48,867 bases of DNA. Source: Zhongshania aliphaticivorans. Lineage in GTDB: Bacteria > Pseudomonadota > Gammaproteobacteria > Pseudomonadales > Spongiibacteraceae. The stretch lies in assembly GCF_902705855.1 (NCBI RefSeq), contig NZ_CACSIJ010000016.1, positions 49,523 to 98,389 on the forward strand. The letters run 5' to 3'. Shown here in pieces: positions 1 through 8,522 of this stretch (position 1 is its first letter; each line of letters begins with the position of its first letter). The notes under the pieces were generated by a model. The model saw only the letters and a program-made list of their open reading frames with translations. It was not told the origin of the DNA and did no database searches. The position numbers and the translations under genes are program-made.

Positions 1-186
1 CCGGCCCGCTTCATTTGGAAAAAAATCAAAAATTCCGAAACTGCCATCGTTTTTTTTAAGCGCATACCAATACAATGTATTGGGTTCAGTTTGCGCGACC
101 AGTGTTGCGCCTTCCTTTAGAAAAGCAGTTAGCTCTTTGTCTTGTCCAGACTTGGCCTCAAATGGAATATAGCTTGCTTGTTTCAT
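1..186 (-). CDS. Antibiotic-biosynthesis-monooxygenase (ABM) family protein, 3' truncated by window edge
   Basis: The frame is open from an ATG at 186 to the window edge, giving 62 residues. An AGGAG-like ribosome site lies just upstream on the minus strand. The visible part fits a small ABM-fold quinol-monooxygenase-like protein of about 100 residues: a beta strand beginning IPFEAKSGQDKEL, then EPNTLYWYALKK and GIFDFFPNEAGR, the usual ePgTl-Wy and FD-F-e-gR landmarks. Family members are cofactor-free dimers acting on quinones or other aromatics in the cytoplasm; the substrate here is unknown. The gene is divergent from the GlxA-type regulator at 416, which may control it. The C-terminal third is outside the window. 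Confidence 0.75.
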   Translation of the reverse strand, partial: MKQASYIPFEAKSGQDKELTAFLKEGATLVAQTEPNTLYWYALKKNDGSFGIFDFFPNEAGR

Positions 187-229
187 GATAGTCTCCTGTT
201 TTGGTACATTCTGAGCGTAATATAGACAC

Positions 230-245
230 ATTCATTCAAATGAAT
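230..245. promoter_or_regulatory. Perfect 7-2-7 palindrome in divergent intergenic region (operator candidate)
   Basis: ATTCATT, a CA spacer, then AATGAAT form a perfect inverted repeat in the 229-bp gap between the ABM gene and the GlxA-type regulator. Its position between divergent genes is what one expects of an operator. Binding by the neighbouring regulator is inference, and AT-rich palindromes can arise by chance. Confidence 0.3.
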
Positions 246-415
246 ATAAATACAGTTAGATAAATATTTGCTTTACGCATAGGATTGAAAGTTTTCATAA
301 ATTCGCCTTATGTTGAAATCGAGGTGCCATTGTAGGGTTTGGCGCAGCTTGACCAGTAGTGGCAAAAAAGACAGCATGCATGCAATATCTGCCATTATTT
401 GTTTGGAGTGTATGG

Positions 416-1411
416 ATGACGACAATTGTGATTCTTTCAGTGAATAACGCCTTGCCATCAGGGCTAATGGGCATGGTTGATATCTTTGCATTAAGTGGTT
501 TGCATTTTGTGCAGAAGTCTGGAGATGGAGCACTTTCGAAGGTGGAGTGGCACCCAAACGTGATTTTGGCGAATCATGATGGGCAGCCGATAACTGACGG
601 GCATGGGCGTATTTTTGAGGTCGACTCTGATTTTGCTTCAATTAAGCATTGCGATGCAGTGTTGGTACCGGGGCTTATTCCAAATGGTCAAGGACACCCA
701 CCCAAAACCATTACAGATATGCTTACCTGCTCATGGTTGGCTACACAATATAAAAAAGGAGCGCTCATGTGTGGCTCTTGTAGCGGTGTATTTGCACTTG
801 GAGAGGCGGGCTTACTTAATAACCGCAAATGCACTACCACGTGGTGGTTACATGATGAATTAAAGCAACGATTCCCAAAGGCGAATGCGGTATGGGCAAG
901 TGAATTAATTGATGATAACGGTATCATCTCTGCTGGTGGCCCACTTTCCTGGGTCACCATTGCATTGCATATAGTGAAAAAGCTTGCTGGTATTGAAACG
1001 GCGAAGGTTGTGGCTGATTTTTCTGTCGTTGATGCGATACCAAAATCTCAAAACCTGTATGTGCCGGAGGGGTATCAGGCTTCAAACAATCCATTCCTAG
1101 CAAAAGCGGAATATACCATTCGTAAAGCACACTACCAAACCATGAGCGCTGGTGATTTGGCAAAAATAATGGCTGTTTCTGAACGTACGCTAAATCGTAA
1201 ATTAAAAGAGTTAACCGGAGAAACCCCCAAAGCCTTTATTGACGGGGTTAGAATAAGCCATGCTTGCACATTGTTAGCAACCACCAATACGTCCGTAAAG
1301 GAAATCGCCCTTTCTCTGGGTTATACGGACGATAGCGTATTTCGTCGTCTCTTTAAGCAGAAAATAAAAATGACACCTTCCAACTATCAACAACAAAGAC
1401 GCAATAATTAA
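416..1411 (+). CDS. GlxA-family transcriptional regulator (DJ-1/PfpI domain + AraC HTH)
   Basis: The encoded regulator has 331 residues. The N-terminal half is a DJ-1/PfpI-like domain: a first strand TTIVILSVNNAL, a nucleophile-elbow segment CGSCSGVFALGEAGLL, then the conserved TTTWW. The C-terminal ~100 residues are an AraC-type double helix-turn-helix with SERTLNRKLKELTGETP and ending SLGYTDDSVFRRLFKQ. The domain order matches the GlxA family, which regulates nitrogen- or amine-related and other small-molecule pathways; the ligand cannot be told. The frame is open from a GTG at 359 and an ATG at 380. I prefer ATG 416 because GGAG sits 7 nt upstream and the domain begins there. It is divergent from the ABM gene, a likely target. 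Confidence 0.85.
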   Translation: MTTIVILSVNNALPSGLMGMVDIFALSGLHFVQKSGDGALSKVEWHPNVILANHDGQPITDGHGRIFEVDSDFASIKHCDAVLVPGLIPNGQGHPPKTITDMLTCSWLATQYKKGALMCGSCSGVFALGEAGLLNNRKCTTTWWLHDELKQRFPKANAVWASELIDDNGIISAGGPLSWVTIALHIVKKLAGIETAKVVADFSVVDAIPKSQNLYVPEGYQASNNPFLAKAEYTIRKAHYQTMSAGDLAKIMAVSERTLNRKLKELTGETPKAFIDGVRISHACTLLATTNTSVKEIALSLGYTDDSVFRRLFKQKIKMTPSNYQQQRRNN

Positions 1412-1424
1412 AGTTAAGATTTTA

Positions 1425-1431
1425 GCCTAAC
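1425..1431 (-). other. Separated R' core of an attC site (GTTAGGC on minus strand)
   Basis: On the minus strand this reads GTTAGGC, matching the attC consensus GTTRRRY. It abuts the left end of the IS. Joined to 3233-3330 after removing the IS and one copy of the AAC duplication, it completes an attC of about 102 bp. Confidence 0.6.
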
Positions 1432-1447
1432 CAAGCTGTAGAAAAAT
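1432..1447 (+). repeat. IS left terminal inverted repeat
   Basis: CAAGCTGTAGAAAAAT matches the reverse complement of the right end (CAGGCTGTAGAAAAAT) at 15 of 16 positions. Confidence 0.85.
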
Positions 1448-1593
1448 TAAACTTTTCACGTAAAAATTCCTCACCACCAAAAATAGGACTCTTCTGCATG
1501 GGAAAATATTAGCACCGCGCTTCTGACCTACAGAACCCTAATATATCACCCAAATGACGTCAGAATAGCCCTCGGCCACGTTACCAAGCCCAT

Positions 1594-3147
1594 TCACCTC
1601 ATTGCACTCTCAATATCACCGTAGCGCCATAGCTTTTCAATATTGTGGACAATACAGTGCATCATCCACTGACAGGTAACTTTGGCCTTTCCTCTTAAAC
1701 TGAGTTTGTTGGTGCCTTTGTTACTGGTGATATTTCCAAACACGGGTTCTATTGTCCACATGCGCCGGGAATAATTTTTTCGGCCCTGTTCGCTATCAAT
1801 TTTCCGTTTCATTAAATCCAGATAGCTCACGTTATCTTCGCCCTCAACCGCAAAAGATACTTGCCGACCGTGCTCTTTTAAGGGTCGCTTCATACAATCA
1901 CTTTGCAACGGACAAGCACGGCAGTTTTTTAAGTAGGATTTAAAACGCATATAGCGCTTATTGTTAATTTCAAAGTGGTCGCCGTGGTACATCATTTCCT
2001 GCCCATTTGGGCAGATGCAGGCCTTGGCTTCTTTATTGACGATAAAATCAGAAGCGGGGAATTTCAACGTGCCCTTGCGTTGGTCTTTCCGTGTTTTCTA
2101 GCGATGCGCCTTATGCTTTGCAACGGTTTCAGAACCGGCAATTTTAGGGTCGCGTTGACGAAAGTGGGTATCAGGAACCACAGCATTAATCCCTTCGTCA
2201 AATAAGTACTTCATATTGTCTTCGCTGGAATAGCCCGTGTCTGCTGTCAGTAAGACATTGTCATTTAAGCAGTCGTCACCAAGACTTTCACGAATTCTTT
2301 CAATCATTGGCTTTAGTAATGATTGATCTTGGCCAACACCAAACGCTTCAGTAGCGACAACTATCTGGTGTAACTCGTCGGCGACTGTCTGGCAGTTATA
2401 GCCTTGTATAGTCCCTTTTGAGGTGGTCATTTTGGTGCTGTCATTATCTGTAATATTGCTCTGCACCTCTTTTTTTCGTTTGCCCACACCTTGCCGCTTG
2501 TCATTATTCTTAAGGAACTCATCAATTTTGGCGGCATTTTTTATCAGCGTATCGGCCGTTTTAAGTTCACGGCCTTTATCACCGGAATTTTTATCTGAAT
2601 CATTCGAGAGGTGGCGCTCAATAATTTTTTGCGCTGAAGCTTTAAGCTTATCCGATTTCTTTTGCAGGTCTGTGTGGGTACCGCTCCATTCTTTAGAGGC
2701 GTCAGACGGTAGCTTGCAACCATCAATCGCAAAGTGTTCCTTACCCACAAGACCGCTCTTGCAACAGATCATAAGAACTTTATGAAAAACCGCTCTCATT
2801 TCATCTGTATAGCTACTGACAAAGTCCGCTATTGTAGTGAAGTGCGGAGTCTTTCCTGCTGCGAGCGCCATAAATTTTAAATCGGTTTTACAACAGCGCT
2901 CAATGGCACGACTGGAGGTTATACCTCGGTAATAAGCATAGAAAATAACACGTAATAAAATGGCTGGTGGATAGGCTTTGCGCCCCACATTTTTATTTTT
3001 GTAGCGCTTATGAAACGCGTCAAGGTCGAGGGTATGTGTCATCAACTGGTAAAGGCAAAACTCAAACGTATTGTCGCCAAGGACTTCCAAATAATTTATA
3101 TCAAGAAAGACACTTTGATTGAGATTGTCATCAAGGTAATTGGCCAT
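1594..3147 (-). pseudogene. IS1182-family DDE transposase, interrupted by one amber codon
   Basis: A 349-codon frame (3147-2098) and a downstream frame (to 1594) are in the same phase. They are separated only by a TAG at 2098-2100, so the intact protein would have 517 residues. The N-terminal part carries the InsH-like DUF772 region (GRKAYPPAILLRVIFYAYYRG). The likely catalytic acids are in AIDGCKLPSDAS, LTADTGYSSE and, in the distal part, WTIEPVFGNI. The distal part also has a Cys-rich knot (CRACPLQSDC) typical of IS1182 transposases. The stop falls between the second Asp and the Glu, so the short product should be inactive unless read through. A sequencing error at this base would also explain it. 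Confidence 0.85.
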
Positions 3148-3216
3148 AAACGAACCGATATGCGGGTGAAGCGGTTATTTTACAACATGGACTCAGTGTT
3201 GGCGCGGGCTGGAGGT

Positions 3217-3232
3217 ATTTTTCTACAGCCTG
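3217..3232 (-). repeat. IS right terminal inverted repeat
   Basis: This is the mate of 1432-1447, with 15 of 16 positions matching. It abuts the AAC duplication at 3233-3235. Confidence 0.85.
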
Positions 3233-3330
3233 AACGCCGTGGTTTGGGGCAGCCGTAACAGAGCGAAGCGGCGTGTAGGCTGTCCCAGCCGCGCGCTTTT
3301 TGCGTGGCGAACAACACCACCTTGTTAGGT
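3233..3330 (-). other. Integron attC site (main part), split from its R' core by the IS
   Basis: Read on the minus strand, directly after the cassette gene, it starts with ACCTAAC (RYYYAAC, 3330-3324). The inner arms GGTTTGGGGCAGCC-side 3246-3254 and 3278-3286 pair at 8 of 9 positions. The outer boxes 3239-3245 (GTGGTTT) and 3313-3320 (AACACCAC) pair with exactly one extrahelical base, a hallmark of attC hairpins. The final GTT is shared with the IS duplication, and the remaining AGGC lies at 1425-1428. The anatomy fits attC; no integrase gene is near. Confidence 0.7.
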
Positions 3331-3333
3331 GTG

Positions 3334-3660
3334 TTACTTGGGCTGAATAAAATTACCATAACACTCTGTGCATACCCAATGATGGCCGCTTACATAACCC
3401 TGATTTTTGGTGGGGTCTTCGGACTCTGAGATTGACCACCAACAAATCTGACAATGCTCATGGTCATGGCCTTTTGGAACAATTTCGCCACCTTTAGGAA
3501 TAACCTCGCCTGGTATGTATTTGCGCCAATGATTTTTTTGTTTAACTGCGTCAGATGCAGTGAATTTTTGCTTAATCCATGACTGCTCTCTACACCACGA
3601 AATTTCTTCTTGAATGTCTTCAAGCTTCCATTCATCTCCATGTATCAAAACCGTTTCCAT
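3334..3660 (-). CDS. Integron-cassette protein with Cys/His metal-site-like motif, unknown function
   Basis: A 108-residue protein; the stop codon is 3 nt before the attC R'' core and the start codon 4 nt after a GTTAGGT core, exactly how cassette genes sit. I prefer ATG 3660; a GTG at 3666 would add two residues. There is no signal peptide or membrane segment. The C-terminal half has HDHEHCQICWW and, about 20 residues later, WVCTECYGNFI, giving two C-x2-C pairs plus histidines that look like a zinc ribbon. The N-terminal half is charged and helical. I recall similar Cys-pair proteins as uncharacterised cassette products, but cannot name a function. Metal binding is inference. Confidence 0.7.
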   Translation of the reverse strand: METVLIHGDEWKLEDIQEEISWCREQSWIKQKFTASDAVKQKNHWRKYIPGEVIPKGGEIVPKGHDHEHCQICWWSISESEDPTKNQGYVSGHHWVCTECYGNFIQPK

Positions 3661-3664
3661 ATAC

Positions 3665-3671
3665 ACCTAAC
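3665..3671 (-). other. Cassette upstream boundary core site (GTTAGGT)
   Basis: On the minus strand this reads GTTAGGT, matching GTTRRRY, and it lies just before the cassette start codon. It marks where the cassette would have joined attI or an upstream attC. I could not find a paired RYYYAAC with stem anatomy further upstream, so the preceding partner site is unidentified. Confidence 0.45.
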
Positions 3672-3678
3672 AGTTTTA

Positions 3679-3825
3679 TTATGAAGACTGGGGCCTTATA
3701 TCACTTTGGCTCCCTATCTCCAGAATTGGATTTGGATTGGCGTCAGAAACCCCATTTGTATCAAGGGTTGATAGAATGTTGTGAAATTGGTCACTGATGT
3801 TAGCAAGACTCGTTCCCTCTATCAC
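3679..3825 (-). CDS. Possible small protein, 48 residues, unrecognised
   Basis: The frame opens with GTG at 3825 and ends with TAA at 3679, 8 bp from the cassette boundary core. AAAGGG lies about 10 nt upstream of the start as a possible ribosome site. The product would be acidic and Asn/Ser-rich with no hydrophobic segment. I do not recognise it. It could be a remnant of another cassette or chance. Confidence 0.2.
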   Translation of the reverse strand: MIEGTSLANISDQFHNILSTLDTNGVSDANPNPILEIGSQSDIRPQSS

Positions 3826-3996
3826 TTGTGAATTCCCTTTCTCTTGATCATATACCTGCCTTATTAAAAATCAAACAGTTAGCGCCACGCATACCGTGAT
3901 AGGGAGCCCGTGGCTCCTGAAAAAAGTAAATCCGTGATTATTCGACAGTGATTCAGCCAGCTAAGATGTTTGCGGGCGGCCTGAGATGAGAAGCAG

Positions 3997-4022
3997 CTTG
4001 CGGGCAAATCTACACCCGCAAG
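3997..4022 (-). terminator. Hairpin after beta-helix gene, weak terminator candidate
   Basis: CTTGCGGG and CCCGCAAG form a perfect 8-bp stem with a 10-nt loop, 14 bp past the stop of the beta-helix gene. There is no T-run after it, so intrinsic termination is uncertain. Confidence 0.3.
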
Positions 4023-4035
4023 TTGATATTAAACA

Positions 4036-5673
4036 TTATTTTACGGGGAAGTCAGTCCAGCCGTCGGTCCAACTGGCGGAGACGCCAGGACGCATAGCGC
4101 CGCGATAATTCGCCGCCTCATCCCAGAACTCGCCCTGCGGCACGGCAACGGCATTATCTTTTGCTGGCGATGACGCCGCCACCCGAAAATCTGGCTGGCT
4201 CTCGCTTTGCGTCACTTTTAAGAATTGCGGGTTCACGCCTAGGCTGGCGAAGCGTGAAATATAGCTCGCCTCATCAAAGCCGCCATCGTCATCCTGGTCG
4301 GCAAGCTCCGAGGCAAAGAAGCGATTACCGTCAGCACCAATATTGGCGATCATCAACCCGCCAAAACTCAGCTTGCCTTCGTCAATACGCGCGACAGTTT
4401 CCCTGTCTTTAATGTCAATTGATTCACCAGAAAACCCAGCAATGACTACATTATTAAAATGACCGCCGGTGCCACGGCGCAATGTCATGGCGCGCTGATA
4501 TTTTTCTAAGCTATTCATACTTAACAAGGTGACGTTATAGAGCGTTGGCTCAGAGACCGGCTCTACTTGATACGCGCCTTCGCGGTTATCCGCCTCAAAG
4601 GCATTATCTCCAATGCCAGCGTATTGCTGGATTTGCAAAAACTGCACGCGCCCCGTCCACCCCATATCCCAATCCAGCGAATCGTCCGCCGCGCCGGTAA
4701 TTAAGATATGGCGCAGATCCACATTGCCGCCGAAAATTTCGATGCCATCATCTAAGGCGCGATGCACCTGCACATTGCGAACAATGGTTTTGCTGCCACA
4801 GCCGCCCAAGGTTAATCCGTTAAGCTCGTTATTGGCGTAAACCTCAAATCCGGCAAACTCGATGCGGACATACTCCAGCACCCCGCAATTATCCCGTGGG
4901 TCGGCGCCACCAAACATGCCCCGCGTATCGCCCGCATCTAATCCTTCTATCTGCGCATCGGCGGTATTTACCGGCGCATTCCCCAGCAATACCACTCCGC
5001 CCCAGTCGCCGGCTTGACGTTTGCCTGCCGACACAGAGCTGGTAAACACGATGGGTGCCTGCGCGGTGCCCCGCGCCATAATGCTGGCATCACGGGTGAC
5101 TAATAATGCACTGCCCGAGCGCCCCTGCACTGTGGTGCCCGCTTCAATCACCAATCGCGCACCCGCTTCTACATACACAATACCGTCTAGCACCCAGACT
5201 TTATCGTTGGTCCACAGCTGCTCCCCGCGCAGCGAGCCACTCACCAATTGAGTGCCGCTCATGGCTCTGCTGATGTCTTTGCTAAATATCGCCACGCCAA
5301 TGACGCCTAGCAATATGAGCACAGCAATCGCCAAAACCACATTGCGCATTGAGCGCTGAAGCGGCTTTTCTGAAGTGGATTTATAGCCGACAGTTTCTGC
5401 AATATCGGGATTAATCACCGCTGGACGGTCATGACGGCCGTGGGTTAAAGCACCACCGGTATTGATACCCAATAGACCTATGCCCAACTGGCGAATATCG
5501 GGATTAGTGCTCACCGCAGCCTGTTCAATCAGCTCCTTGCGATAGGCGGGATCATTTAACAAGGTATTAAAATGAACGTAGCGCACGCCCTTGTCGCCCT
5601 GTTTGTCGTAGATTTTTTTAAGCTGCCAAAGCATCTCGACTAGCTTCGCGCGTGGTGAGGTGACGTCGCTCAT
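4036..5673 (-). CDS. Single-pass membrane protein with extracytoplasmic right-handed beta-helix domain
   Basis: A 545-residue protein. Residues 1-100 are soluble, rich in charged helix, with no signal peptide. One hydrophobic segment spans about 111-130. From about 140 to the end the chain matches the beta-helix family usually seen in secreted or lipoprotein form: LWTNDKVWVLDGIVYVEAG, then GTAQAPIVFTS, GDWGGVVLLGNAPVN, and rungs such as GGCGSKTIVRNVQVHRA. Topology by sequence is N-terminus inside, helix outside; that is inference. The conserved acidic DDGIEIFGG and DDSLDWDMGW segments could bind cation or carbohydrate. It stands alone, next to argH in divergent orientation. The N-terminal fusion replaces the usual signal peptide and is unusual to me. 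Confidence 0.7.
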   Translation of the reverse strand: MSDVTSPRAKLVEMLWQLKKIYDKQGDKGVRYVHFNTLLNDPAYRKELIEQAAVSTNPDIRQLGIGLLGINTGGALTHGRHDRPAVINPDIAETVGYKSTSEKPLQRSMRNVVLAIAVLILLGVIGVAIFSKDISRAMSGTQLVSGSLRGEQLWTNDKVWVLDGIVYVEAGARLVIEAGTTVQGRSGSALLVTRDASIMARGTAQAPIVFTSSVSAGKRQAGDWGGVVLLGNAPVNTADAQIEGLDAGDTRGMFGGADPRDNCGVLEYVRIEFAGFEVYANNELNGLTLGGCGSKTIVRNVQVHRALDDGIEIFGGNVDLRHILITGAADDSLDWDMGWTGRVQFLQIQQYAGIGDNAFEADNREGAYQVEPVSEPTLYNVTLLSMNSLEKYQRAMTLRRGTGGHFNNVVIAGFSGESIDIKDRETVARIDEGKLSFGGLMIANIGADGNRFFASELADQDDDGGFDEASYISRFASLGVNPQFLKVTQSESQPDFRVAASSPAKDNAVAVPQGEFWDEAANYRGAMRPGVSASWTDGWTDFPVK

Positions 5674-5800
5674 TCGGCTTCCTCGGAATCACTGGGGCAT
5701 TTTTAGGAACAGCAGTATGGCCATGAAATATGACAGTGGTATTACCCGCAACACGCACACCGAAGCGGGAATACGGCGGGGACGCCAAGGCCGCTAAAAC

Positions 5801-5809
5801 TGCTATAAT
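5801..5809 (+). promoter_or_regulatory. Extended -10 promoter for argH
   Basis: TGCTATAAT is a perfect extended -10 element (TGn plus TATAAT), 71 bp before the argH start. The -35 region is weak, which is usual for extended -10 promoters. Confidence 0.6.
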
Positions 5810-5880
5810 GGCGCCCTTTTCGGCGGTGGGTCGCAAACACATCCACGCTAGGCCAATTAGCAATACGGGAACACAGCGAA

Positions 5881-7281
5881 ATGAGTGATAAAGAACCGAG
5901 CATCAAACCCTGGGGCGGCCGCTTCAGCGAACCCACCGATCAGTTTGTAGAGCGCTTTACCGCCTCGGTCAGCTTTGATCAGCGCCTTTATCACCACGAC
6001 ATTAATGGCTCATTAGCCCACGCTGCCATGCTAGAAAAAGTCGGTGTATTAACCGCTGCAGAGCTAGCTGATATTCAGCGCGGCCTTGAAGAAATTCGCG
6101 CAGAAATCCTCGCCGGCACTTTTGAATGGTCAGTCAGCCTTGAAGACGTGCATATGAATATTGAAGCGCGTCTAACCGACAAGATTGGCATTACCGGCAA
6201 AAAACTCCACACCGGTCGCTCGCGCAATGACCAAGTCGCCACTGACATTCGCCTGTACGTGCGCGACGAATTAGCGCTTATTTGTAAAGAATTGAGCCGC
6301 TTGCAGCTTGGACTTATCAGTCTAGCCAAGCGCGAAGCCAAGACCATCATGCCCGGCTTCACCCATTTGCAAACCGCGCAGCCAGTCACCTTTGGGCATC
6401 ACATGCTGGCGTGGAATGAAATGCTGGAGCGCGACTTCAGCCGCTTTCAAGACTGCGGCACTCGCCTAAACCAATGCCCGCTAGGCGCCGCTGCATTAGC
6501 TGGCACCACCTACCCTATTGACCGCCATTACAGCGCAGAGCTTTTGGGCTTTGACCGCCCAACTGAAAACTCTTTAGATTCAGTAAGTGATCGTGATTTC
6601 GCCATTGAATTTGCGGCAGCGGCTAGCCTGTTAATGACTCACTTGTCGCGCTTTAGCGAAGAGTTAGTGTTATGGACATCTGCACAATTTAAATTTATCG
6701 AACTACCCGACCGTTTCTGCACCGGCTCATCCATCATGCCGCAAAAGAAAAACCCCGATGTACCAGAATTAGTTCGCGGCAAAGTTGGTCGCGTTAACGG
6801 CCATCTTGTTAGCTTACTCACGCTGATGAAGTCTCAGCCGCTGGCGTACAACAAAGATAACCAAGAAGACAAAGAACCGATATTCGATATTATCGACACC
6901 GTGAAAGACTGCTTAAAAGCCTACGCCGACATGGTACCGGCCATTACGGTGAATGACGCCATAACCCGTGAAGCCGCTATGCGTGGTTTCTCTACCGCGA
7001 CCGACTTAGCGGACTATCTGGTACGTAAAGGCCTGCCTTTCCGCGACGCTCATGAAGTGGTCGGCAAGTCAGTTGCCTACGGTCTTGCTGAAAACAAAGA
7101 CTTGTCTGAAATGACACTGGAAGAACTGCGCACATTTAGCAGCGACATTGAAGCGGACGTCTTCGATGTACTCACGCTAGAAGGTTCAGTAAATGCCCGC
7201 GACCACATTGGTGGCACCGCCCCCAAACAAGTTCTTGCCGCCGCAGAGCGAGCAGAAAATCGCCTGAACAAACGCAGCTAA
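5881..7281 (+). CDS. argH: Argininosuccinate lyase
   Basis: A 466-residue protein, the usual length. It cleaves argininosuccinate to arginine and fumarate, the last step of arginine synthesis, as a cytoplasmic homotetramer. The sequence opens with the typical [19 protein letters not shown]. The [13 protein letters not shown] block (about 111-123) is present. The superfamily signature [12 protein letters not shown] with the catalytic serine loop starts near residue 282. It is a single-gene unit, with an extended -10 promoter upstream and a strong hairpin downstream. Other arginine genes in the window (argE, argB) are unlinked to it. There is no sign of degradation. Confidence 0.97.
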   Translation: MSDKEPSIKPWGGRFSEPTDQFVERFTASVSFDQRLYHHDINGSLAHAAMLEKVGVLTAAELADIQRGLEEIRAEILAGTFEWSVSLEDVHMNIEARLTDKIGITGKKLHTGRSRNDQVATDIRLYVRDELALICKELSRLQLGLISLAKREAKTIMPGFTHLQTAQPVTFGHHMLAWNEMLERDFSRFQDCGTRLNQCPLGAAALAGTTYPIDRHYSAELLGFDRPTENSLDSVSDRDFAIEFAAAASLLMTHLSRFSEELVLWTSAQFKFIELPDRFCTGSSIMPQKKNPDVPELVRGKVGRVNGHLVSLLTLMKSQPLAYNKDNQEDKEPIFDIIDTVKDCLKAYADMVPAITVNDAITREAAMRGFSTATDLADYLVRKGLPFRDAHEVVGKSVAYGLAENKDLSEMTLEELRTFSSDIEADVFDVLTLEGSVNARDHIGGTAPKQVLAAAERAENRLNKRS

Positions 7282-7324
7282 ATTTCCTGTTACACGATGG
7301 CGAATTACACTGATTCGCCGCCAC

Positions 7325-7351
7325 ACCACCAAGGCTTAAAGCCTTGGTGGT
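7325..7351 (+). terminator. Hairpin terminator after argH
   Basis: ACCACCAAGGC and GCCTTGGTGGT form an 11-bp perfect stem around TTAAA, 44 bp after the argH stop. The T-run is short (TTTG). Confidence 0.7.
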
Positions 7352-7481
7352 TTGTAAACTCCAACACTGTTTACAATTAAAATCGTAAAAAGATGATTAA
7401 TCTCTGATCAGCCGTTACATTAGCCTGCGTATATAACTATTTTCAGCTAGCACCTCTATAGGTGTAAAACGGAGTGCCGTC

Positions 7482-8519
7482 TTGATAAGCGCAAAATATA
7501 AACTGCTACTCTGCAGCGGTATTGTTACCGCACTTGCAGCCTGCAGCCCCGCCGACAATGCCACCGTCGCCGCCCGCCCGCCCACCGCCGTAAAAGTTAG
7601 CCCATTAAAATCCGAGCTTGTACAAAACCGCGTGCAGGCCTTGGGCACCTTGCTGGCCAAGGAATCCATTAATATCACTAGCAACGTCACCGAAAAAATT
7701 ACTGCGCTACATTTCGACGACGGCGACAAAGTAAAAGCGGAACAATTGCTCATCACTCTGCAACAAGATGAAGAAGCGGCTCAACTTAGTTCTGCCCGCG
7801 CCGACCTTGCGGAACAAGAACGCGAGCTAGCAAGACTTAAGGGCTTGATCGCAAAACAATCTGCGGCGCAAACCGAATACGATCAACGCCAAACCGCCAA
7901 GCTCCGCGCCGAAAGTAAAATTGCAGAAATACAAGCGCTATTGGCCGAGCGCAATATCCGCGCCCCCTTCAGCGGCGTCATGGGGCTGCGTCAGCTCAGC
8001 CCCGGCGCGCTTGTTAGCCCTGGCACCAGCATTAGTACTTTGGATGACATCAGCGTTATGCGCTTAGACTTCCAACTGCCCAGCCTTGGCATTGGCGCCA
8101 TTGCCACCGGCCAATCCGTTGTTGCCCGCAGCGAAGCCTTGGGGGAAGATTTCGACGCCACTATTTCTGCCATCGCCACCCGCATCAACCCTGTTGATCG
8201 CAGCATTACCGCCAGAGCCCTGATTGATAATCCAGAGGGCAAATTAAAGCCCGGCATGTTAATGCTAGTGACGCTGATTACCGATGAGCACGAGGCGGTA
8301 ATGATTCCCGAATCGGCCCTGCAAAGTATTCAGCTGCGCCATTATGTGTGGATTATGAGCGGCGAAAAATTAGCGGAGCGCCGCGAAGTGAAGTTAGGTA
8401 TTCGCAAACCCGGCTTTGTTGAGATTCGCAGCGGTGCCAAGGCCGGCGAGCAACTTATTTATGAAGGCTTTAGCGCATTGCAAGATGGTGCCCCCGTTGC
8501 ACCGCAGGGGAGCGATTAA
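7482..8519 (+). CDS. RND efflux periplasmic adaptor (membrane fusion) lipoprotein
   Basis: A 345-residue protein. The N-terminus is a lipoprotein signal with lipobox LAAC and acylated Cys at 21, anchoring it at the periplasmic face of the inner membrane. The chain follows the HlyD/AcrA layout: beta-barrel strand, lipoyl half NITSNVTEKITALHFDDGDKV, a coiled-coil hairpin (about 90-145), second lipoyl half with IRAPFSGVMGLRQLSPGALV, then barrel and membrane-proximal domains. It would link the RND pump that starts 3 bp downstream to an outer-membrane channel. The start is TTG at 7482 with GGAG 7 nt upstream; no ATG or GTG gives an intact signal peptide. The substrate is unknown. Confidence 0.92.
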   Translation: MISAKYKLLLCSGIVTALAACSPADNATVAARPPTAVKVSPLKSELVQNRVQALGTLLAKESINITSNVTEKITALHFDDGDKVKAEQLLITLQQDEEAAQLSSARADLAEQERELARLKGLIAKQSAAQTEYDQRQTAKLRAESKIAEIQALLAERNIRAPFSGVMGLRQLSPGALVSPGTSISTLDDISVMRLDFQLPSLGIGAIATGQSVVARSEALGEDFDATISAIATRINPVDRSITARALIDNPEGKLKPGMLMLVTLITDEHEAVMIPESALQSIQLRHYVWIMSGEKLAERREVKLGIRKPGFVEIRSGAKAGEQLIYEGFSALQDGAPVAPQGSD

Positions 8520-8522
8520 GTT

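Larger units (their letters stand above)
1432..3232 (-). mobile_element. IS1182-family insertion sequence, 1801 bp
   Basis: The ends are 16-bp inverted repeats with one mismatch (1432-1447 and 3217-3232), flanked by AAC on both sides (1429-1431 and 3233-3235), read as a 3-bp target duplication. The element contains one transposase frame on the minus strand, broken by a single stop. Its length is within the range I know for the IS1182 family. Family assignment rests on the transposase; the short duplication is seen directly. Removing the element restores a complete attC, so the insertion hit the recombination core of an integron cassette. Confidence 0.85.
3672..4035. other. Intergenic stretch, no confident gene
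   Basis: These 364 bp separate the cassette from the beta-helix gene. They are AT-richer than the core genes. They hold one possible 48-residue minus-strand frame (3679-3825), a small hairpin GGAGCC-CGT-GGCTCC near 3903-3917, and an 8-bp stem at 3997-4022. Nothing else recognisable is present. Confidence 0.5.

Noticed and set aside
3889-3898. GTTAGCG-like motif considered as a second attC core
   Set aside because: It does not fit GTTRRRY/RYYYAAC well and has no pairing arms.
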